This document shows positions 10,434 through 25,339 of a stretch of DNA of 64,000 nt, one piece after another. The first letter of the stretch is position 1, and each line of letters starts with the position of its first letter. Origin of the DNA: Diplosphaera chodatii (taxonomy: Eukaryota > Chlorophyta > Trebouxiophyceae > Prasiolales > Stichococcaceae); assembly GCA_032358165.1 (NCBI GenBank), contig CM063639.1:62001-126000 (forward strand). Reading direction: 5' to 3'. Both the position numbers and the translations under genes were made by a program. The notes under the pieces are model-generated. The model saw only the letters and a list, made by a program, of their open reading frames with translations, did no database searches and was not told the origin of the DNA.

Positions 10434-11669
10434 TTATTCAATAATAGTAGAAACAATTCCTGCTCCAACGGTTCTTCCTCCTTCACGAATAGCGAATCTC
10501 ATTCCTTTTTCAATTGCAATTGGTTGAATAAGTTCTACTATCATTTTAATTCTATCACCGGGCATTACCATTTCTACTACTTGAGTATCACTTTTATCGT
10601 CTGGTTGAAAAGAATCAATTTTTCCTGTCACATCAGTTGTACGAACATAAAATTGAGGTCGATATCCAGAAAAAAATGGTGTATGTCTTCCACCTTCTTC
10701 TTTTTTAAGCACATATACCTGTGATTCAAATTTAGTATGCGGCGTAATACTACCTGGTTTTGCTAATACCATTCCTCTTTCAATATCGATTTTTTGAATA
10801 CCACGAAGTAAAACACCTACATTATCTCCAGCAACACTTTCATCTAAAGTTTTTTGAAACATTTCTAAACCTGTAACAGTTGTAGTTTTAGTGTTTCTTA
10901 AACCTACAAGTTCAATAGTTTCACCTACTTTAATACTTCCTCGTTCCACTCTTCCTGTAGCTACAGTTCCACGCCCAGTAATTGAGAAAACATCCTCAAC
11001 TGCCATCAAAAATGATTTATCCATATCTCTTTCTGGAGTTGGAATATATTCATCAACTTGCTGCATAAGATCATAGATCTTATCTACCCATTTATTTTCT
11101 CCACGTTTAATTTGTGGATTTTCACTTAATGCTTCAAGCGCTAACAAAGCTGATCCAGAAACAATAGGAATATCATCTCCTGGGAATTCATAACTATCTA
11201 AAGTTTCACGTACTTCTAAGTCGACTAATTGTAATATTTCTTCGTCATCTACTTGATCTTCTTTATTTAAAAAAACAACAATGTTAGGCACACCTACTTG
11301 TTTTGCTAATAAGATATGCTCTTTAGTTTGTGGCATTGGACCATCAGCTCCTGATACAACTAAAATAGCTCCATCCATTTGCGCTGCACCTGTAATCATA
11401 TTTTTTACATAATCAGCGTGACCTGGGCAATCCACATGAGCATAATGACGTGTTTCAGTTTCATATTCAACATGAGCAGTATTAATTGTAATACCTCGTG
11501 CTTTTTCTTCAGGTGCAGAATCAATATCAGCATATTTTCTACCTTTCCCGCCCCAAGATGTTAATGCCATTGTAATAGCTGCTGTTAATGTAGTTTTTCC
11601 ATGATCAACATGTCCAATTGTGCCAATATTTATATGCGGTTTTTTACGTTGAAATTTCTCACGTGCCAT
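10434..11669 (-). CDS. tufA: elongation factor Tu
   Basis: GTPase that delivers aminoacyl-tRNA to the plastid ribosome. It is 411 aa (family about 409). The G1 motif GHVDHGKT is at about residues 19-26, the switch I/G2 region [14 protein letters not shown] at about 56-69, G3 DCPGHADY at about 81-88, G4 NKED at about 136-139 and G5 SGSALLAL at about 174-181. The C-terminal end [14 protein letters not shown] is complete. It is downstream of rps7 in the rps12-rps7-tufA order of the bacterial str operon, though fus is absent. Confidence 0.98.
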   Translation of the reverse strand: MAREKFQRKKPHINIGTIGHVDHGKTTLTAAITMALTSWGGKGRKYADIDSAPEEKARGITINTAHVEYETETRHYAHVDCPGHADYVKNMITGAAQMDGAILVVSGADGPMPQTKEHILLAKQVGVPNIVVFLNKEDQVDDEEILQLVDLEVRETLDSYEFPGDDIPIVSGSALLALEALSENPQIKRGENKWVDKIYDLMQQVDEYIPTPERDMDKSFLMAVEDVFSITGRGTVATGRVERGSIKVGETIELVGLRNTKTTTVTGLEMFQKTLDESVAGDNVGVLLRGIQKIDIERGMVLAKPGSITPHTKFESQVYVLKKEEGGRHTPFFSGYRPQFYVRTTDVTGKIDSFQPDDKSDTQVVEMVMPGDRIKMIVELIQPIAIEKGMRFAIREGGRTVGAGIVSTIIE

Positions 11670-12761
11670 GTTTTATTAGTTCCTTAAATGTGTTTAAAAA
11701 ATATTTTTTATTTATTTATTATTGGTAATTACAAAAAAAAATTTTTACTTTATTAACTTATATTTCAATTTTGTTGCTTGCTTTGTTATAAAAACTTCGT
11801 TTTTATTAGCAAAGGGAAATATAAGTTAATAATACACAAAAATTTTATTTTTGTATATCAAATTTGTACAAGTACAAATTTAGTAAACTAGTAAGTTAGT
11901 AAGTTGTATTAAAATAAAGTTATTTCACTTGGTATAAAAATAAAACTTCTATCAAAACAAACCTGCAGTAAAACAAAATGAAGTTTAGTGTTATTGCCGT
12001 TTGCTAATAAAAATTTTGCTTTTTATAACCTGCGTTTGCTAGTAAATAAAGCTTTGCTTTATTTACTGACAAGGGTTCGGAAAACCTTCCGTTGCTTTGC
12101 TTATATTTCCGTTTGCTAATATTTCAACTTTGTTTGTTGTTTTGTTATAAAAACAAAGTTGAAATATTAGCAAACGGAAACAAGCTTTGCTTGTTTTCTT
12201 AGGGGCTTATTTTGGTAGTAAAATAGTAATTTTTTAAATTTAATTTTTTTAGTATTTTACAACATTGATTATCATTTTACAAAATGAAATCTTAAAAAAA
12301 TTAAATTTATAATTTATTGACAACACAAGTTTTATTACTCACCAACAAGTTTATACTTATACTAACCTATAAAAAACTTTGTTTTTTATTGACAAGCTCT
12401 TAAGAAAATAAGCAAAGCTTGTTTTCCGTTTGCTAATAAAAACTTCGTTTTTATAAAAAAGCAACGGGAAGTTCTCCGAACCGTTGCTTTGCTTATATTT
12501 CCGTTTGCTAATAAAAACTTTGTTTTATAACAAAGCAAGAAACAAAGTTGAAATATTAGCAAACGGTAAGCAATTATTGTACAAACGAAGTTTGTACAAT
12601 AGTTGCCAACCTTACTTCGTTAGGCGTTTGTTGGATAAAACTTTGTTTTCTCTTACCGCCGTTTGCTAATATTTCAACTTTGTCTTACTTCAGGCTTGTT
12701 TTGCTAGTAGAACAAACGCAAATTTGTTATAAGCTTAGATTGTTTTCTATTTATTTTTTAT
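11670..12761. repeat. tufA-rps7 spacer, one of the densest SDR clusters
   Basis: No gene seen. R6/R9/R12 composites lie at about 11760-11855, R9/R5 at about 12004-12075, nested R6 around R9 at about 12113-12178, R4 at about 12178-12203, R11/R4 at about 12364-12430, R9/R6 at about 12432-12565, the fifth R2 copy at 12566-12626, and R6/R1 fragments up to about 12720. Confidence 0.7.
12566..12626 (+). repeat. R2 61-bp palindromic repeat, copy 5
   Basis: Direct copy of the R2 unit with a flipped centre (GAA instead of TTC). It follows an R6 element whose GCAAAC tail forms its left flank. Confidence 0.85.
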
Positions 12762-13232
12762 TTAAAAACGATATTTCGCAAAAGCTTTATTTGCATCAGC
12801 CATTTTATGGACTTCATTTCGTTTTCGAATAGCATTACCCATATTTTTAGAGGCATCTAAAAATTCACTGCTTAATTTTGAAATCATATTTCGACCAGAA
12901 CGATTTCGGCACGAAGATAAAATCCATCGAATTGCAAGTGCCGTTCCTCTTTCAGGAGTAACATCTAATGGTACTTGATAAGTAGATCCTCCAATTCGTC
13001 TAGCTTTAATTTCTACTAAAGGAGTTGCATTACGCACAGCTTGCTCAATAGTTTTTACTGGGTCTTGCTGCGTAATTTCCTTAATTTGAGTCATAGACTC
13101 ATAAAACATTTTATAAGCTAATGATTTTTTGCCTTTTTTCATTAATTGATTCACAATAATATGAATTAAATGACTATCATAAACTGGATCCGGAGATAAA
13201 AGTCGTTTTTTTGGTGTATATCGACGAGACAT
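12762..13232 (-). CDS. rps7: ribosomal protein uS7 (S7)
   Basis: Small-subunit protein that nucleates the 30S head. It is 156 aa, typical of plastid and bacterial S7. Visible hallmarks are [10 protein letters not shown] at the start, the [25 protein letters not shown] block (about residues 64-88), [10 protein letters not shown] and the C-terminal [22 protein letters not shown] lies about 12 nt before the ATG. It lies between rps12 and tufA. Confidence 0.97.
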   Translation of the reverse strand: MSRRYTPKKRLLSPDPVYDSHLIHIIVNQLMKKGKKSLAYKMFYESMTQIKEITQQDPVKTIEQAVRNATPLVEIKARRIGGSTYQVPLDVTPERGTALAIRWILSSCRNRSGRNMISKLSSEFLDASKNMGNAIRKRNEVHKMADANKAFAKYRF

Positions 13233-14092
13233 AAAAAAGTAAACTCCATTATTTATGTAATATAATTGTTTGCAATGCTTAATTATTTTATTTATTTATT
13301 AAAACTATTTAAATTTAATAAGCTAACTCAATAAAGAATCAATTGATACGTAAAAATTTTATTGATACCATTTGCCTTTGCTAGCAAAGCTAACTTCAGG
13401 CTTGCTTTGCTAGTACAAGTAGTAGCTTATAAAAAAAAGTTTTTTTATTGACAAGCTCCTAAGAAAACAAGCTTTGCTTGTTTTCCGTTTGCTAATAAAA
13501 ATGAAGTTTTTATAACAAAGTAAGGGGAAGTTCCCCGAACCGTTGCTTTGCTTATATTTCAACAAAATTGAAATATTAGCAAACGGCCTTTGTTGGATAA
13601 AATTTTGTTTTCTCTTACCGTAGGCTTATTTTGCTAGAAATAAGACAAAACAGGGTTTTGCTTTTGTTGGCCAAAACTTCTAAACATATAACTTTGTTGT
13701 ATGTCAGGTTTTCTTTGAAAACGTTTTGTCTTACTTCCGTTTGCTAATAAAAACTTCATTTTTATTAGCAAACGGAAAACAAGCAAAGCTTGTTTTCTTA
13801 GGGGCTTACTTTGCTAGTGGAACAAAGGCAAATTAGTGATTAAATTATATTTCAACTTTATTGAAATATTAGTCAATCGTTATATTAAAAAATAGAATAA
13901 TGTATTTTATAAAATACATTATTCTATTTTTTAATACAATAACTAAACAATCAATTTAGTAACAATACTTATTGTGTCAATAAATCCAACGCAAACTTTT
14001 TTTAAATAGTTTTTGCAAATTTAAAATAAAATTTTTAGTTTAGGTTTAGTTATAAAAAAGACTAAATTTTTTATAATTAAACTATTTTTTTA
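13233..14092. repeat. rps7-rps12 spacer, SDR cluster
   Basis: No gene seen. R1 lies at about 13375-13415, R11/R4 at about 13425-13485, R9 and R6 at about 13486-13585, R8/R1 fragments at about 13590-13640, an R3 core at about 13690-13725, R9/R4 at about 13738-13805, and the perfect 54-bp R13 palindrome at 13883-13936. Confidence 0.7.
13883..13936. terminator. R13 perfect 54-bp palindrome 3' of rps12
   Basis: Two 27-nt arms with no loop, starting TATTAAAAAATAGAATAATG. It is 157 nt beyond the rps12 stop, so it could form the rps12 mRNA 3' end. Related palindromes lie at 35516-35578 and about 43225-43282. Confidence 0.55.
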
Positions 14093-14464
14093 TTATTTAG
14101 GTTTTTTTACACCATATTTTGATCTGCCTTGAACACGATTTTTTACCCCAACCGTATCTAATGTTCCTCTAACTATGTGATATCGAACGCCAGGTAAATC
14201 TTTGACTCTTCCACCACGAATTAATACTACCGAATGCTCTTGAAGATTATGACCAATACCTGGAATATAAGCTGTGACTTCGAATTTAGATGTAAGCTTA
14301 ACTCTAGCAACTTTTCTTAAAGCTGAATTAGGTTTTTTTGGGGTAATAGTATATACTTTTGTACAAACGCCTCGTTTTTGAGGACATGATTTTAATGCTG
14401 GTGATTTTGTTTTTTTAAAAATAGGTTTTCTTGCAGATCTAATTAACTGTGGAATAGTAGGCAT
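14093..14464 (-). CDS. rps12: ribosomal protein uS12 (S12)
   Basis: Decoding-centre protein of the small subunit. It is 123 aa and uninterrupted, so it is not trans-spliced as in land plants. The motifs [15 protein letters not shown] (about residues 21-35), [15 protein letters not shown] (about 43-57) and [18 protein letters not shown] (about 84-101) are intact, including the conserved lysines that contact the decoding site. It is the first gene of the rps12-rps7-tufA series. Confidence 0.98.
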   Translation of the reverse strand: MPTIPQLIRSARKPIFKKTKSPALKSCPQKRGVCTKVYTITPKKPNSALRKVARVKLTSKFEVTAYIPGIGHNLQEHSVVLIRGGRVKDLPGVRYHIVRGTLDTVGVKNRVQGRSKYGVKKPK

Positions 14465-15335
14465 AATAAAGGTATATTTAATTTTATTAATTTTTATAAT
14501 AATAGCTATAAAAAAAATAGAGCTAACAAAAATACAAAGCTAATAAATTTGACTTTGTTGAACAAAACGAAGTTTTGTCTTGCTTCCGTTTGCTAATATT
14601 TCAACTTTGTTTCTTGCTTTGTTATAAAAACAAAGTTTTTATTAGCAAACGGAAATATAAGCAAAGCAATGGTTCAGAGAACCTTTGAAAACAAGCAAAG
14701 CTTGTTTTTTTAAGGGCTTGTCAATAAAAAAATAAAATTTTTTTATAGGCTAGTATTTTAAAAAATTTATTAGATTATTGTAATAATTATATAGTTAATT
14801 AAAACAAACATTTTTTTGCTAATATTTTAACAAAGTTGAAATAGAAGTAAAGCAAAAGCAACTTGTCAGTTTTAAGATACAAAATTTATCAGTTTAATAT
14901 TTTTATTAACCTTATTTTATTATTTTTATCAAGTAAGCAATATTCAACTTATTTTTAACTTTAATATTGTTATTTTAAAAAACTTAAAATAAAAATATTA
15001 AAGTTAAAAATTTTTTGTTTTTACCGACATAATTTCTAAATGAAAAAATTTTATTTCCTGGCTTTTTTTATTTTTGTTAGTTTGCTGAATAAAACTTCAT
15101 TTGTAGAAACAAAGCAAAGTTTTAATTGTTTTTTTCAATTTAATACTAATATTAATTCAATAGTCAAATTTAGCTTACATCAAAAATTACAAATTTTGCG
15201 TAGGTAAATATAATTATATCAAAGATTAATTATACAATCAAAAATAGAGAATTTTAAAAAAAAATATTTAACTATTATTTTTAGTTAATAAAAAAATTTT
15301 AAATTACAAAATATTCATTTTATAAAAACTATTAT
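14465..15335. repeat. rps12-trnN spacer with SDRs
   Basis: No gene seen. R8 lies at about 14555-14580, R6 interrupted by an R9-type hairpin at about 14585-14660, R4 at about 14688-14708, R11 at about 14715-14752, and an R6 fragment at about 14818-14845. The remainder is A/T-rich. Confidence 0.65.
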
Positions 15336-15407
15336 CTCCCCAGGTAGGACTTGAACCTACGACAAATCGGTTAACAGCCGATCGCTCTACCACTGAGCTA
15401 CTGAGGA
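15336..15407 (-). tRNA. trnN-GUU: tRNA-Asn (GUU)
   Basis: On the minus strand: TCCTCAG acceptor, D-arm GCTCAGTGGTAGAGC, anticodon loop CTGTTAA with anticodon GTT, and T-arm GTAGGTTCAAGTCCTAC, ending TGGGGAG. It closely follows the standard plastid trnN sequence. Confidence 0.96.
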
Positions 15408-15446
15408 CAGATTAATTATATATCATATATAGTATATATATATATA

Positions 15447-15488
15447 TTAATGTTACAAATAAAAATTAATTAATATTTGTAACATTAA
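15447..15488 (-). terminator. 3' hairpin after atpE
   Basis: The 15-bp perfect arms TTAATGTTACAAATA and TATTTGTAACATTAA with a 12-nt loop lie about 150 nt past the atpE stop and before trnN on the same strand. This is a likely 3' stabilising or processing hairpin for the atpB-atpE message. Confidence 0.6.
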
Positions 15489-15639
15489 CTTTATTAATAA
15501 AAAATTTAGCAATAGCAAATTGCTATTAATTTTTTTTTACTTTGTTGCTAGCATTTAAGTTTTATTGGTAAAATAATTGACAAAAATAAATTTTTTTCTA
15601 AACAAAAAAAATTTTTTTTAATTATTAATTAATATTTAA

Positions 15640-16044
15640 TTAATTTGTAGATTTTTTTACAACCTGATATCTTGCTCGCGCTCGTTTAAAAACAAAATTT
15701 GCTTCTACTTTTTGTTTTTGTCCGTCAGCTTGATCTAATTGAGTTTTTGATTCATTAAAAGCATTTTCTGCTTGCTCAGCTTCAATAGTCTCACTAGATT
15801 CAGCTTCATTTACTAAAACTGTAATTTGATTTTGTTTTACTAAAGCAAAGCCACCCATTAATGCTAATGAAATCCAATTTGTTTTTGTTCTAATTAGCAT
15901 TACTCCAATATCTAATGCGGTAATTAATGGAGCATGATTTGATAATACTCCCATTTGACCTGTATTGGTCGGCAAAATAATTTCTTCAGCTTGATCATTC
16001 CAAAAAATACGATCAGGCGTCATAATGCAAACTTGTAAACTCAT
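15640..16044 (-). CDS. atpE: ATP synthase CF1 epsilon subunit
   Basis: Central-stalk subunit of the chloroplast ATP synthase, which links rotor to c-ring and inhibits dark hydrolysis. It is 134 aa, normal length. The N-terminal beta-sandwich shows MSLQVCIMTPDRIFW and LPTNTGQMGVLSNHAPLITALDIGVM (about residues 25-50), then a C-terminal helical hairpin. It lies downstream of atpB on the same strand but 782 bp away, with repeats between, so the usual atpB-atpE overlap is lost. Confidence 0.97.
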   Translation of the reverse strand: MSLQVCIMTPDRIFWNDQAEEIILPTNTGQMGVLSNHAPLITALDIGVMLIRTKTNWISLALMGGFALVKQNQITVLVNEAESSETIEAEQAENAFNESKTQLDQADGQKQKVEANFVFKRARARYQVVKKSTN

Positions 16045-16826
16045 TGTTTTAATCTCTAAATAATTTAAAATTATAAGTAACTATCACATAAAAGAATTCA
16101 CAAAAACAATGTTTTTGTATACCTTCCTTTATCAAAAAATAAAGTTTTGCTGTATTTACACTTGGCTAATATTTCAATATTTCAATATTTCATTTTTGTT
16201 GAAATATAAGCAAGCCTTGGTTAAACAAAACTTCTAGCAAAGCAAGCCTGAAGCTGGCTTTGTTGTATTTTTCACACAAATGTGTGAAAAATATTACAAA
16301 GGCCCGTTTGCTAATAAAAACTTTGTTTTTATAACAAAGTAACGGAACATACAACTTCCCGTTTGCTAATAAAAACTTCCAAACATACAACTTTGTTGTA
16401 TGTCAGGTTTTCTTCGAAAACGTTTTTATAACCTGTAAATAAAGCTTTGCTTTATTTACTGACAAGGCAACATACAACTTTGCCTTTGCTAGCAAAGGTT
16501 TGCTTTGCTAGTTGTATATCAGATTTTCTTAGAAAATATTGTATAGCAAATTTTCTTAGAAAACGTTTTGTCTTGCTTCAGGCTTGCTTTGCTCGTAAAT
16601 AAAGCTTTGCTTTATTTACTGACAAGAGTTCGAAGAACCTTTGAAAATTTGTACAAGTACAAACTTATTGCAAGCAAAGCTTTTTTTTAAAGCCTATAAA
16701 AAATTTTGCAATTTCCAACAAATTTGTATAAATTTGTTGGAAATTGCAAGCTAAATTTAGTTTCTTACAACATTTAATTTTACTATAAAATAAGCAAGAC
16801 TTGTTTTTTTATAATAAAAAAATTTT
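16045..16826. repeat. atpE-atpB spacer, SDR cluster
   Basis: No gene seen. R6 lies at about 16163-16207, an R1 box split by R10 at about 16228-16305, R9 at about 16307-16342, nested R9/R3 at about 16363-16433, R5 at about 16434-16467, R3 interrupted by R1 at about 16470-16530, and another R5 at about 16590-16627. A perfect hairpin lies at 16708-16747. Confidence 0.7.
16708..16747 (-). terminator. 3' hairpin after atpB
   Basis: The 18-bp perfect arms GCAATTTCCAACAAATTT and AAATTTGTTGGAAATTGC with loop GTAT begin 80 nt past the atpB stop. This suggests that atpB has its own 3' end separate from atpE. Confidence 0.65.
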
Positions 16827-20059
<3,233 letters not shown>

Positions 20060-21487
20060 ATGGCTCCACAAACTGAAACTAAAGCCGGTGCTGGCTTCAA
20101 AGCAGGTGTAAAAGATTACCGATTAACTTATTACACTCCAGATTATCAAGTAAAAGAAACTGATATTCTGGCAGCTTTCCGTATGACTCCTCAATCTGGT
20201 GTTCCAGCAGAGGAATGTGGTGCGGCGGTTGCAGCTGAATCTTCAACTGGTACTTGGACTACTGTATGGACAGACGGATTAACTAGTTTAGACAAATATA
20301 AAGGCCGTTGCTATGATATCGAACCTGTTGCAGGTGAAGATAATCAATATATTGCATATGTTGCATACCCTTTAGATTTATTTGAAGAAGGATCTGTAAC
20401 AAACTTATTTACATCTATTGTAGGAAACGTATTTGGTTTTAAAGCTCTTCGAGCACTACGTTTAGAAGATTTACGTATTCCACCAGCATACAGTAAAACT
20501 TTCCAAGGACCTCCTCATGGAATCCAAGTAGAACGTGACAAATTAAACAAATATGGTCGTGGTCTTTTAGGTTGTACAATTAAGCCTAAATTAGGTCTTT
20601 CAGCTAAAAACTATGGTCGTGCAGTTTATGAATGTTTACGTGGTGGTCTAGATTTCACGAAAGATGATGAAAATGTAAACTCTCAACCATTTATGCGTTG
20701 GAGAGACCGTTTCCTATTCGTAGCAGAAGCTATTTACAAATCTCAAGCTGAAACAGGCGAAATTAAAGGCCATTATTTAAATGCTACTGCTGGAACTTGT
20801 GACGAAATGATGAAACGTGCACAGCTGGCTAAAGATCTTGGTATGCCAATTGTTATGCATGATTACCTTACTGGTGGATTTACTGCAAACACAACTTTAT
20901 CACATTTTTGTCGTGATAATGGTTTATTACTTCACATCCACAGAGCGATGCATGCTGTAATTGACCGACAAAGAAACCATGGTATGCACTTCCGTGTTTT
21001 AGCAAAAGCTCTTCGTCTATCTGGTGGAGATCACCTTCATTCTGGAACTGTTGTAGGTAAATTAGAAGGTGAACGTGAAGTAACTTTAGGTTTCGTAGAT
21101 TTAATGCGTGATGATTATATTGAAAAAGATCGTAGCCGTGGTATTTATTTCACTCAAGATTGGGTATCTCTTCCTGGTGTAATGCCAGTAGCTTCAGGTG
21201 GTATTCATGTATGGCACATGCCAGCTTTAGTAGAAATTTTTGGTGATGATGCTTGTTTACAATTTGGTGGTGGTACTTTAGGTCACCCTTGGGGTAACGC
21301 ACCAGGTGCAGCTGCAAACCGTGTAGCATTAGAAGCTTGTACACAAGCTCGTAATGAAGGACGTGATCTTGCTCGTGAAGGTGGAGATGTTATCCGTGCT
21401 GCTTGCAAATGGAGTCCTGAATTAGCTGCTGCATGTGAAGTTTGGAAAGAAATTAAATTTGAATTTGATACTATTGATAAACTATAA
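20060..21487 (+). CDS. rbcL: Rubisco large subunit
   Basis: Catalytic large subunit of form I Rubisco, which fixes CO2 on ribulose-1,5-bisphosphate. It is 475 aa, the exact family length, with no intron. The catalytic block [17 protein letters not shown] contains the carbamylated lysine (K201 in standard numbering) and the Mg ligands D203 and E204. [19 protein letters not shown] and loop 6 [12 protein letters not shown] are intact. It begins [10 protein letters not shown] and ends DTIDKL. It is followed by a 22-bp perfect hairpin. Confidence 0.99.
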   Translation: MAPQTETKAGAGFKAGVKDYRLTYYTPDYQVKETDILAAFRMTPQSGVPAEECGAAVAAESSTGTWTTVWTDGLTSLDKYKGRCYDIEPVAGEDNQYIAYVAYPLDLFEEGSVTNLFTSIVGNVFGFKALRALRLEDLRIPPAYSKTFQGPPHGIQVERDKLNKYGRGLLGCTIKPKLGLSAKNYGRAVYECLRGGLDFTKDDENVNSQPFMRWRDRFLFVAEAIYKSQAETGEIKGHYLNATAGTCDEMMKRAQLAKDLGMPIVMHDYLTGGFTANTTLSHFCRDNGLLLHIHRAMHAVIDRQRNHGMHFRVLAKALRLSGGDHLHSGTVVGKLEGEREVTLGFVDLMRDDYIEKDRSRGIYFTQDWVSLPGVMPVASGGIHVWHMPALVEIFGDDACLQFGGGTLGHPWGNAPGAAANRVALEACTQARNEGRDLAREGGDVIRAACKWSPELAAACEVWKEIKFEFDTIDKL

Positions 21488-21556
21488 TTTTCATTTCATT
21501 ATTAAATTTTTTCAAATTTACTTGTACTAATTCAATTACAAATAAAATCTAATTTT

Positions 21557-21605
21557 CAATTTATACAACTACAAACTTGTTGCAAGTTTGTAGTTGTATA
21601 AATTG
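21557..21605 (+). terminator. 3' hairpin after rbcL
   Basis: Perfect 22-bp arms (starting CAATTTATACAACTAC) with a 5-nt loop GTTGC, beginning 69 nt past the rbcL stop. This is the classic position for an rbcL 3' stability hairpin. Confidence 0.75.
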
Positions 21606-22184
21606 TTTTTTAATTTTTAAAGTAGAATTCTAATATATTAGAAAAAGTTTTTTCATATTTTAACATCATATCAAATTTTCATTGTAAATAGATTACAAAT
21701 ACTATTTTGTAGTAAAATAACTATTATTAAAAATAGGAGCTATAATGCGCAAATTTATCTAGAAAAAAAGTATAAAATACTTATAAAACTATAAGTATTT
21801 TAGGAATATATGTTTTATAATATAAAATTATAATTTAATAAGATTGTTTAAAAAAATAATCAAATATTTAAAATACTATTTATTTAAACTATAAAATGCA
21901 AAACCTATGACATATGTAGAAAATTAATTATTTATACATTCATTGACTAATATTTTAACTTTGTTTAAATATAAGTCAATAAGTTGGTTGGCAATTTATA
22001 CAAGTACGAGCCTATAAAAAACAGGATTTTTTTATTGACAAGCCCCTAAGAAAACAAGCTTTGCTTGTTTTCAGAAGTTCTCCGAACCGTTGCTTTGCTT
22101 ATATTTCAACAAAGTTGAAATATTAGCAAAGGGCAGTAAGATAAAACTTCGTTTTATCCAACAAAGGCAATTTGTACAAATAAA

Positions 22185-22240
22185 GTTGACTAATCTTTGT
22201 GTTGTCAATAAATGAATTGGCAACACAAAGATTAGTCAAC
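22185..22240 (-). terminator. 3' hairpin after psaB
   Basis: The 20-bp perfect arms GTTGACTAATCTTTGTGTTG and its complement, with a 16-nt loop, lie 59 nt past the psaB stop. Confidence 0.7.
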
Positions 22241-22298
22241 GATTGTAACATTTATTTATTTAAACTATATAGTTTAAATAAATATTAATTTAATTTCT

Positions 22299-24503
22299 TT
22301 ATCCAAATTTACCTGAAGTAGAAGCAATTAAGAAAGCTGCATATGTGAAAATATATCCAACTGAAAAATGTGCTAACCCAACTAATCGAGCTTGCACAAT
22401 ACTTAAAGCTACAGGTTTGTCTCTCCATCCAACTAAATTAGCTAATGGTGTATGCTCATGAGCCCATGCTAATGTTTCAATAAGTTCTTGCCAATATCCG
22501 CGCCAACTAATTAAAAACATAAATCCAGTTGCCCATACAAGATGGCCAAATAAAAATGTCCAAGCCCAAACAGATAAACTGTTCATACCAAATGGATTAT
22601 ACCCGTTAATTAACTGTGATGAATTTAACCATAAATAATCTCGTAACCAACCCATAATATATGTGCTGCTTTCATTAAATTGATTGACATTTCCTTGCCA
22701 AATACCAAGATGTTTCCAATGCCAATAGAATGTTGTCCATCCTATAGTATTTAACATCCAAAAAACAGCAAGGTAAAAAGCATCCCATGCAGAAATATCA
22801 CATGTTCCACCACGTCCTGGACCATCACATGGAAAACTATATCCAAAATCTTTTTTATCTGGCATAAGTTTTGAACCACGTGCATCTAAAGCTCCTTTTA
22901 CTAAAATTAGCGTTGTAGTATGAAGACCAAGAGCAATTGCATGGTGCACAAGAAAATCACCAGGACCAATAGTTAAAAATAGTGAATTAGTATTATTATT
23001 AATTGCATCTAGCCATCCAGGTAACCACAAACTCTGACTTGCAGTGAAAGCAGGACTTGCTGATGATGATAATAATAAATCAAAGCCGTAAAGTGTTTTT
23101 CCATGAGCAGCTTGAATCCATTGTGCAAATACTGGCTCAATTAAAATTTGTTTTTCAGGAGTTCCAAAAGCTTGAACAACATCATTATGAACATATAGAC
23201 CTAGCGTATGAAATCCTAAAAATAAAGAAACCCAACTTAAATGAGAAATTATAGCTTCTTTATGATCTAAAATTCTAGCTAAAACATTACCTTTATTTTG
23301 TTCAGGATCATAATCTCGAATAAAAAAAATAGCTCCATGAGCAAAAGCCCCACATAAAATAAATCCAGCAATATATTGGTGATGTGTATATAAAGCTGCT
23401 TGCGCGGTAAAATCTTGAGCTAAAAAAGCATATGGTGATAATGAATACATATGTTGAGCTACTAATGAACAAATTGTTCCAACAGCAGCTAAAGCTAATC
23501 CTAATTGAAAATGTAATGAATTATTAAGAGTATCAAATAATCCTTTATGCCCAGCACCAAGACCTCCTGCAGGTGGTGTGTGTGCATCCAAAATTTCTTG
23601 GATACTGTGTCCAATACCGAAATTTGTTCGATACATATGACCTGCTACAATAAATACAACGGCAATAGCTAAATGATGATGTGCAATATCCGTTAACCAA
23701 AGACTTTGAGTTTGTGGATGAAATCCTCCTAAAAAAGTTAAGATAGCATCTCCCGATCCATCAGATTTACTGAAAAGGTGACTTGCTGTATCAGGATTTT
23801 GAGCATATGCAGCCCAATTTCCTGTAAAAAAAGGAGTTAACCCTTGTGGATGTGGTAATGTTGTTAAAAAATTATTCCATCGAACATGATGACCACGAGA
23901 TTCAGGAATTGCAACATGTACTAAATGTCCAGTCCAAGCTAAAGAACTTACACCAAACAGTCCAGCTAAATGATGATTAAGTCTTGATTCAGCATTTTTA
24001 AACCATGATAGTGAAGGTTGGAATTTTGGTTGTAAATGAAGCCAACCAGCAAATAAAAATACTGCAGACCCAATAATAAGAAATAAAGAACCATTATATA
24101 AATCTTGATTAGTTCTTAACCCAATAGTATACCACCATTGATATACACCAGAAGTAGAAATATTTACTGGACCACTTGCTCCTCCACGTGTAAAAGCTTC
24201 AACAGCTGGTTGACCGAAATGTGGATCCCAAATAGCATGTGCAATTGGTCTAACATGTAAAGGATCTTGTACCCAAGGTTCAAAATTACCTTGCCAAGCA
24301 ACATGAAAAAGATTTCCTGATGTCCACAAGAAAATAATTGCTAATTGTCCGAAATGAGATGCAAAAATCTTTTGGTAAAGATTTTCTTCAGTTATACCAT
24401 CATGACTCTCAAAATCATGCGCAGTTGCAATTCCATACCAAATTCGACGAGTAGTAGGATCTTGTGCCAAACCTTGGCTAAATTTTGGAAACTTTGTTGC
24501 CAT
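22299..24503 (-). CDS. psaB: photosystem I P700 apoprotein A2
   Basis: Core reaction-centre protein of photosystem I that binds P700, the electron carriers and many antenna chlorophylls. It is 734 aa, the exact family length. The F-X cluster motif [16 protein letters not shown] (about residues 559-574) is intact, as are the numerous paired-His membrane helices and the P700-region helix ending. The C-terminus is IASTSGKFG. It is preceded by GGAGG 15 nt upstream of the ATG. It is downstream of psaA on the same strand, with an 836-bp repeat-rich spacer. Confidence 0.99.
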   Translation of the reverse strand: MATKFPKFSQGLAQDPTTRRIWYGIATAHDFESHDGITEENLYQKIFASHFGQLAIIFLWTSGNLFHVAWQGNFEPWVQDPLHVRPIAHAIWDPHFGQPAVEAFTRGGASGPVNISTSGVYQWWYTIGLRTNQDLYNGSLFLIIGSAVFLFAGWLHLQPKFQPSLSWFKNAESRLNHHLAGLFGVSSLAWTGHLVHVAIPESRGHHVRWNNFLTTLPHPQGLTPFFTGNWAAYAQNPDTASHLFSKSDGSGDAILTFLGGFHPQTQSLWLTDIAHHHLAIAVVFIVAGHMYRTNFGIGHSIQEILDAHTPPAGGLGAGHKGLFDTLNNSLHFQLGLALAAVGTICSLVAQHMYSLSPYAFLAQDFTAQAALYTHHQYIAGFILCGAFAHGAIFFIRDYDPEQNKGNVLARILDHKEAIISHLSWVSLFLGFHTLGLYVHNDVVQAFGTPEKQILIEPVFAQWIQAAHGKTLYGFDLLLSSSASPAFTASQSLWLPGWLDAINNNTNSLFLTIGPGDFLVHHAIALGLHTTTLILVKGALDARGSKLMPDKKDFGYSFPCDGPGRGGTCDISAWDAFYLAVFWMLNTIGWTTFYWHWKHLGIWQGNVNQFNESSTYIMGWLRDYLWLNSSQLINGYNPFGMNSLSVWAWTFLFGHLVWATGFMFLISWRGYWQELIETLAWAHEHTPLANLVGWRDKPVALSIVQARLVGLAHFSVGYIFTYAAFLIASTSGKFG

Positions 24504-25339
24504 AATTTTTTGGAAATCCTCCGTTTTTTGCTTATAAATTTTACTTTTTTATCTACTTATTACTCTTTATTTAACTTTATTTAGTTTAATAGTAGATGAC
24601 TTTTTAAGAAAATAATCTTTGTTTGTTTTTGTAGAACAAAGTAAAATGAAGAAAAAAGATAATTTTTTCTGCTCATGAAATTGTCTTTAAAAACATTTGG
24701 GTAAATAGATTTTATCATTATTTAAATAATTCGCAACAAGTTTGCCTTTGTAAGACAAAACGAAGTTTTGTGTTACAAACATTTGTTAGTATAAAAACAA
24801 AGTTTTTATAGGCTTTTTTGCCTTGCAAAGCAAGGGGTACTTGTACAAATTTTGAGCAAAATATTTGAAAAATTTCTATTTTTATACTAATAACTTTTTG
24901 GCCAATTTTTTAGCAAAGAAAATTTGTATAAGTATTAGCAAAAGTCGATTTTTTGCAAGTAAAGTTTTTTTTTGTTTGCTATTATTTTAACTTTGTTAAA
25001 ATAGTAGCAAATGATTAGCAAATTTAATACAAACTAAATTTGTATTAAATTTGCTAACCTTACTTTATTAAACCATTGTTGAAATAGCAAAAGCAAAACA
25101 AAGTTTTATTTTACTGCAAGCTTGCTTTACTAAAAGAATTTGTATGTTTAATTTATACAAATTGAAATTTTGCAAAGACGAGCCCCCCGTTGCTTGGCTT
25201 ATATTTCAACTTTGTCCCTTGCTTTGTTATAAAAACTTCCAAACATACAACTTTGTTGTATGTCAGGTTTTCTTCGAAAACGTTTTTATTAGCAAACGGA
25301 AATATTAGCAAACGGCCAAGGGGTGTATGTCAATAAAAT
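24504..25339. repeat. psaB-psaA spacer with SDRs
   Basis: No gene seen. R8 lies at about 24755-24775, R6-like units at about 24975-25015, a hairpin AATTTAATACAAACTAAATT.. at about 25018-25062, an R7 fragment at about 25176-25190, and nested R6/R9/R3 at about 25200-25310. Confidence 0.65.

Larger units (their letters stand above)
21488..22298. repeat. rbcL-psaB convergent spacer
   Basis: No gene seen. It holds the rbcL hairpin (21557-21605), R6 at about 21949-21984, R11/R4 at about 22010-22072, R6 at about 22100-22130, R8 at about 22140-22160, and the psaB hairpin (22185-22240). Confidence 0.7.
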
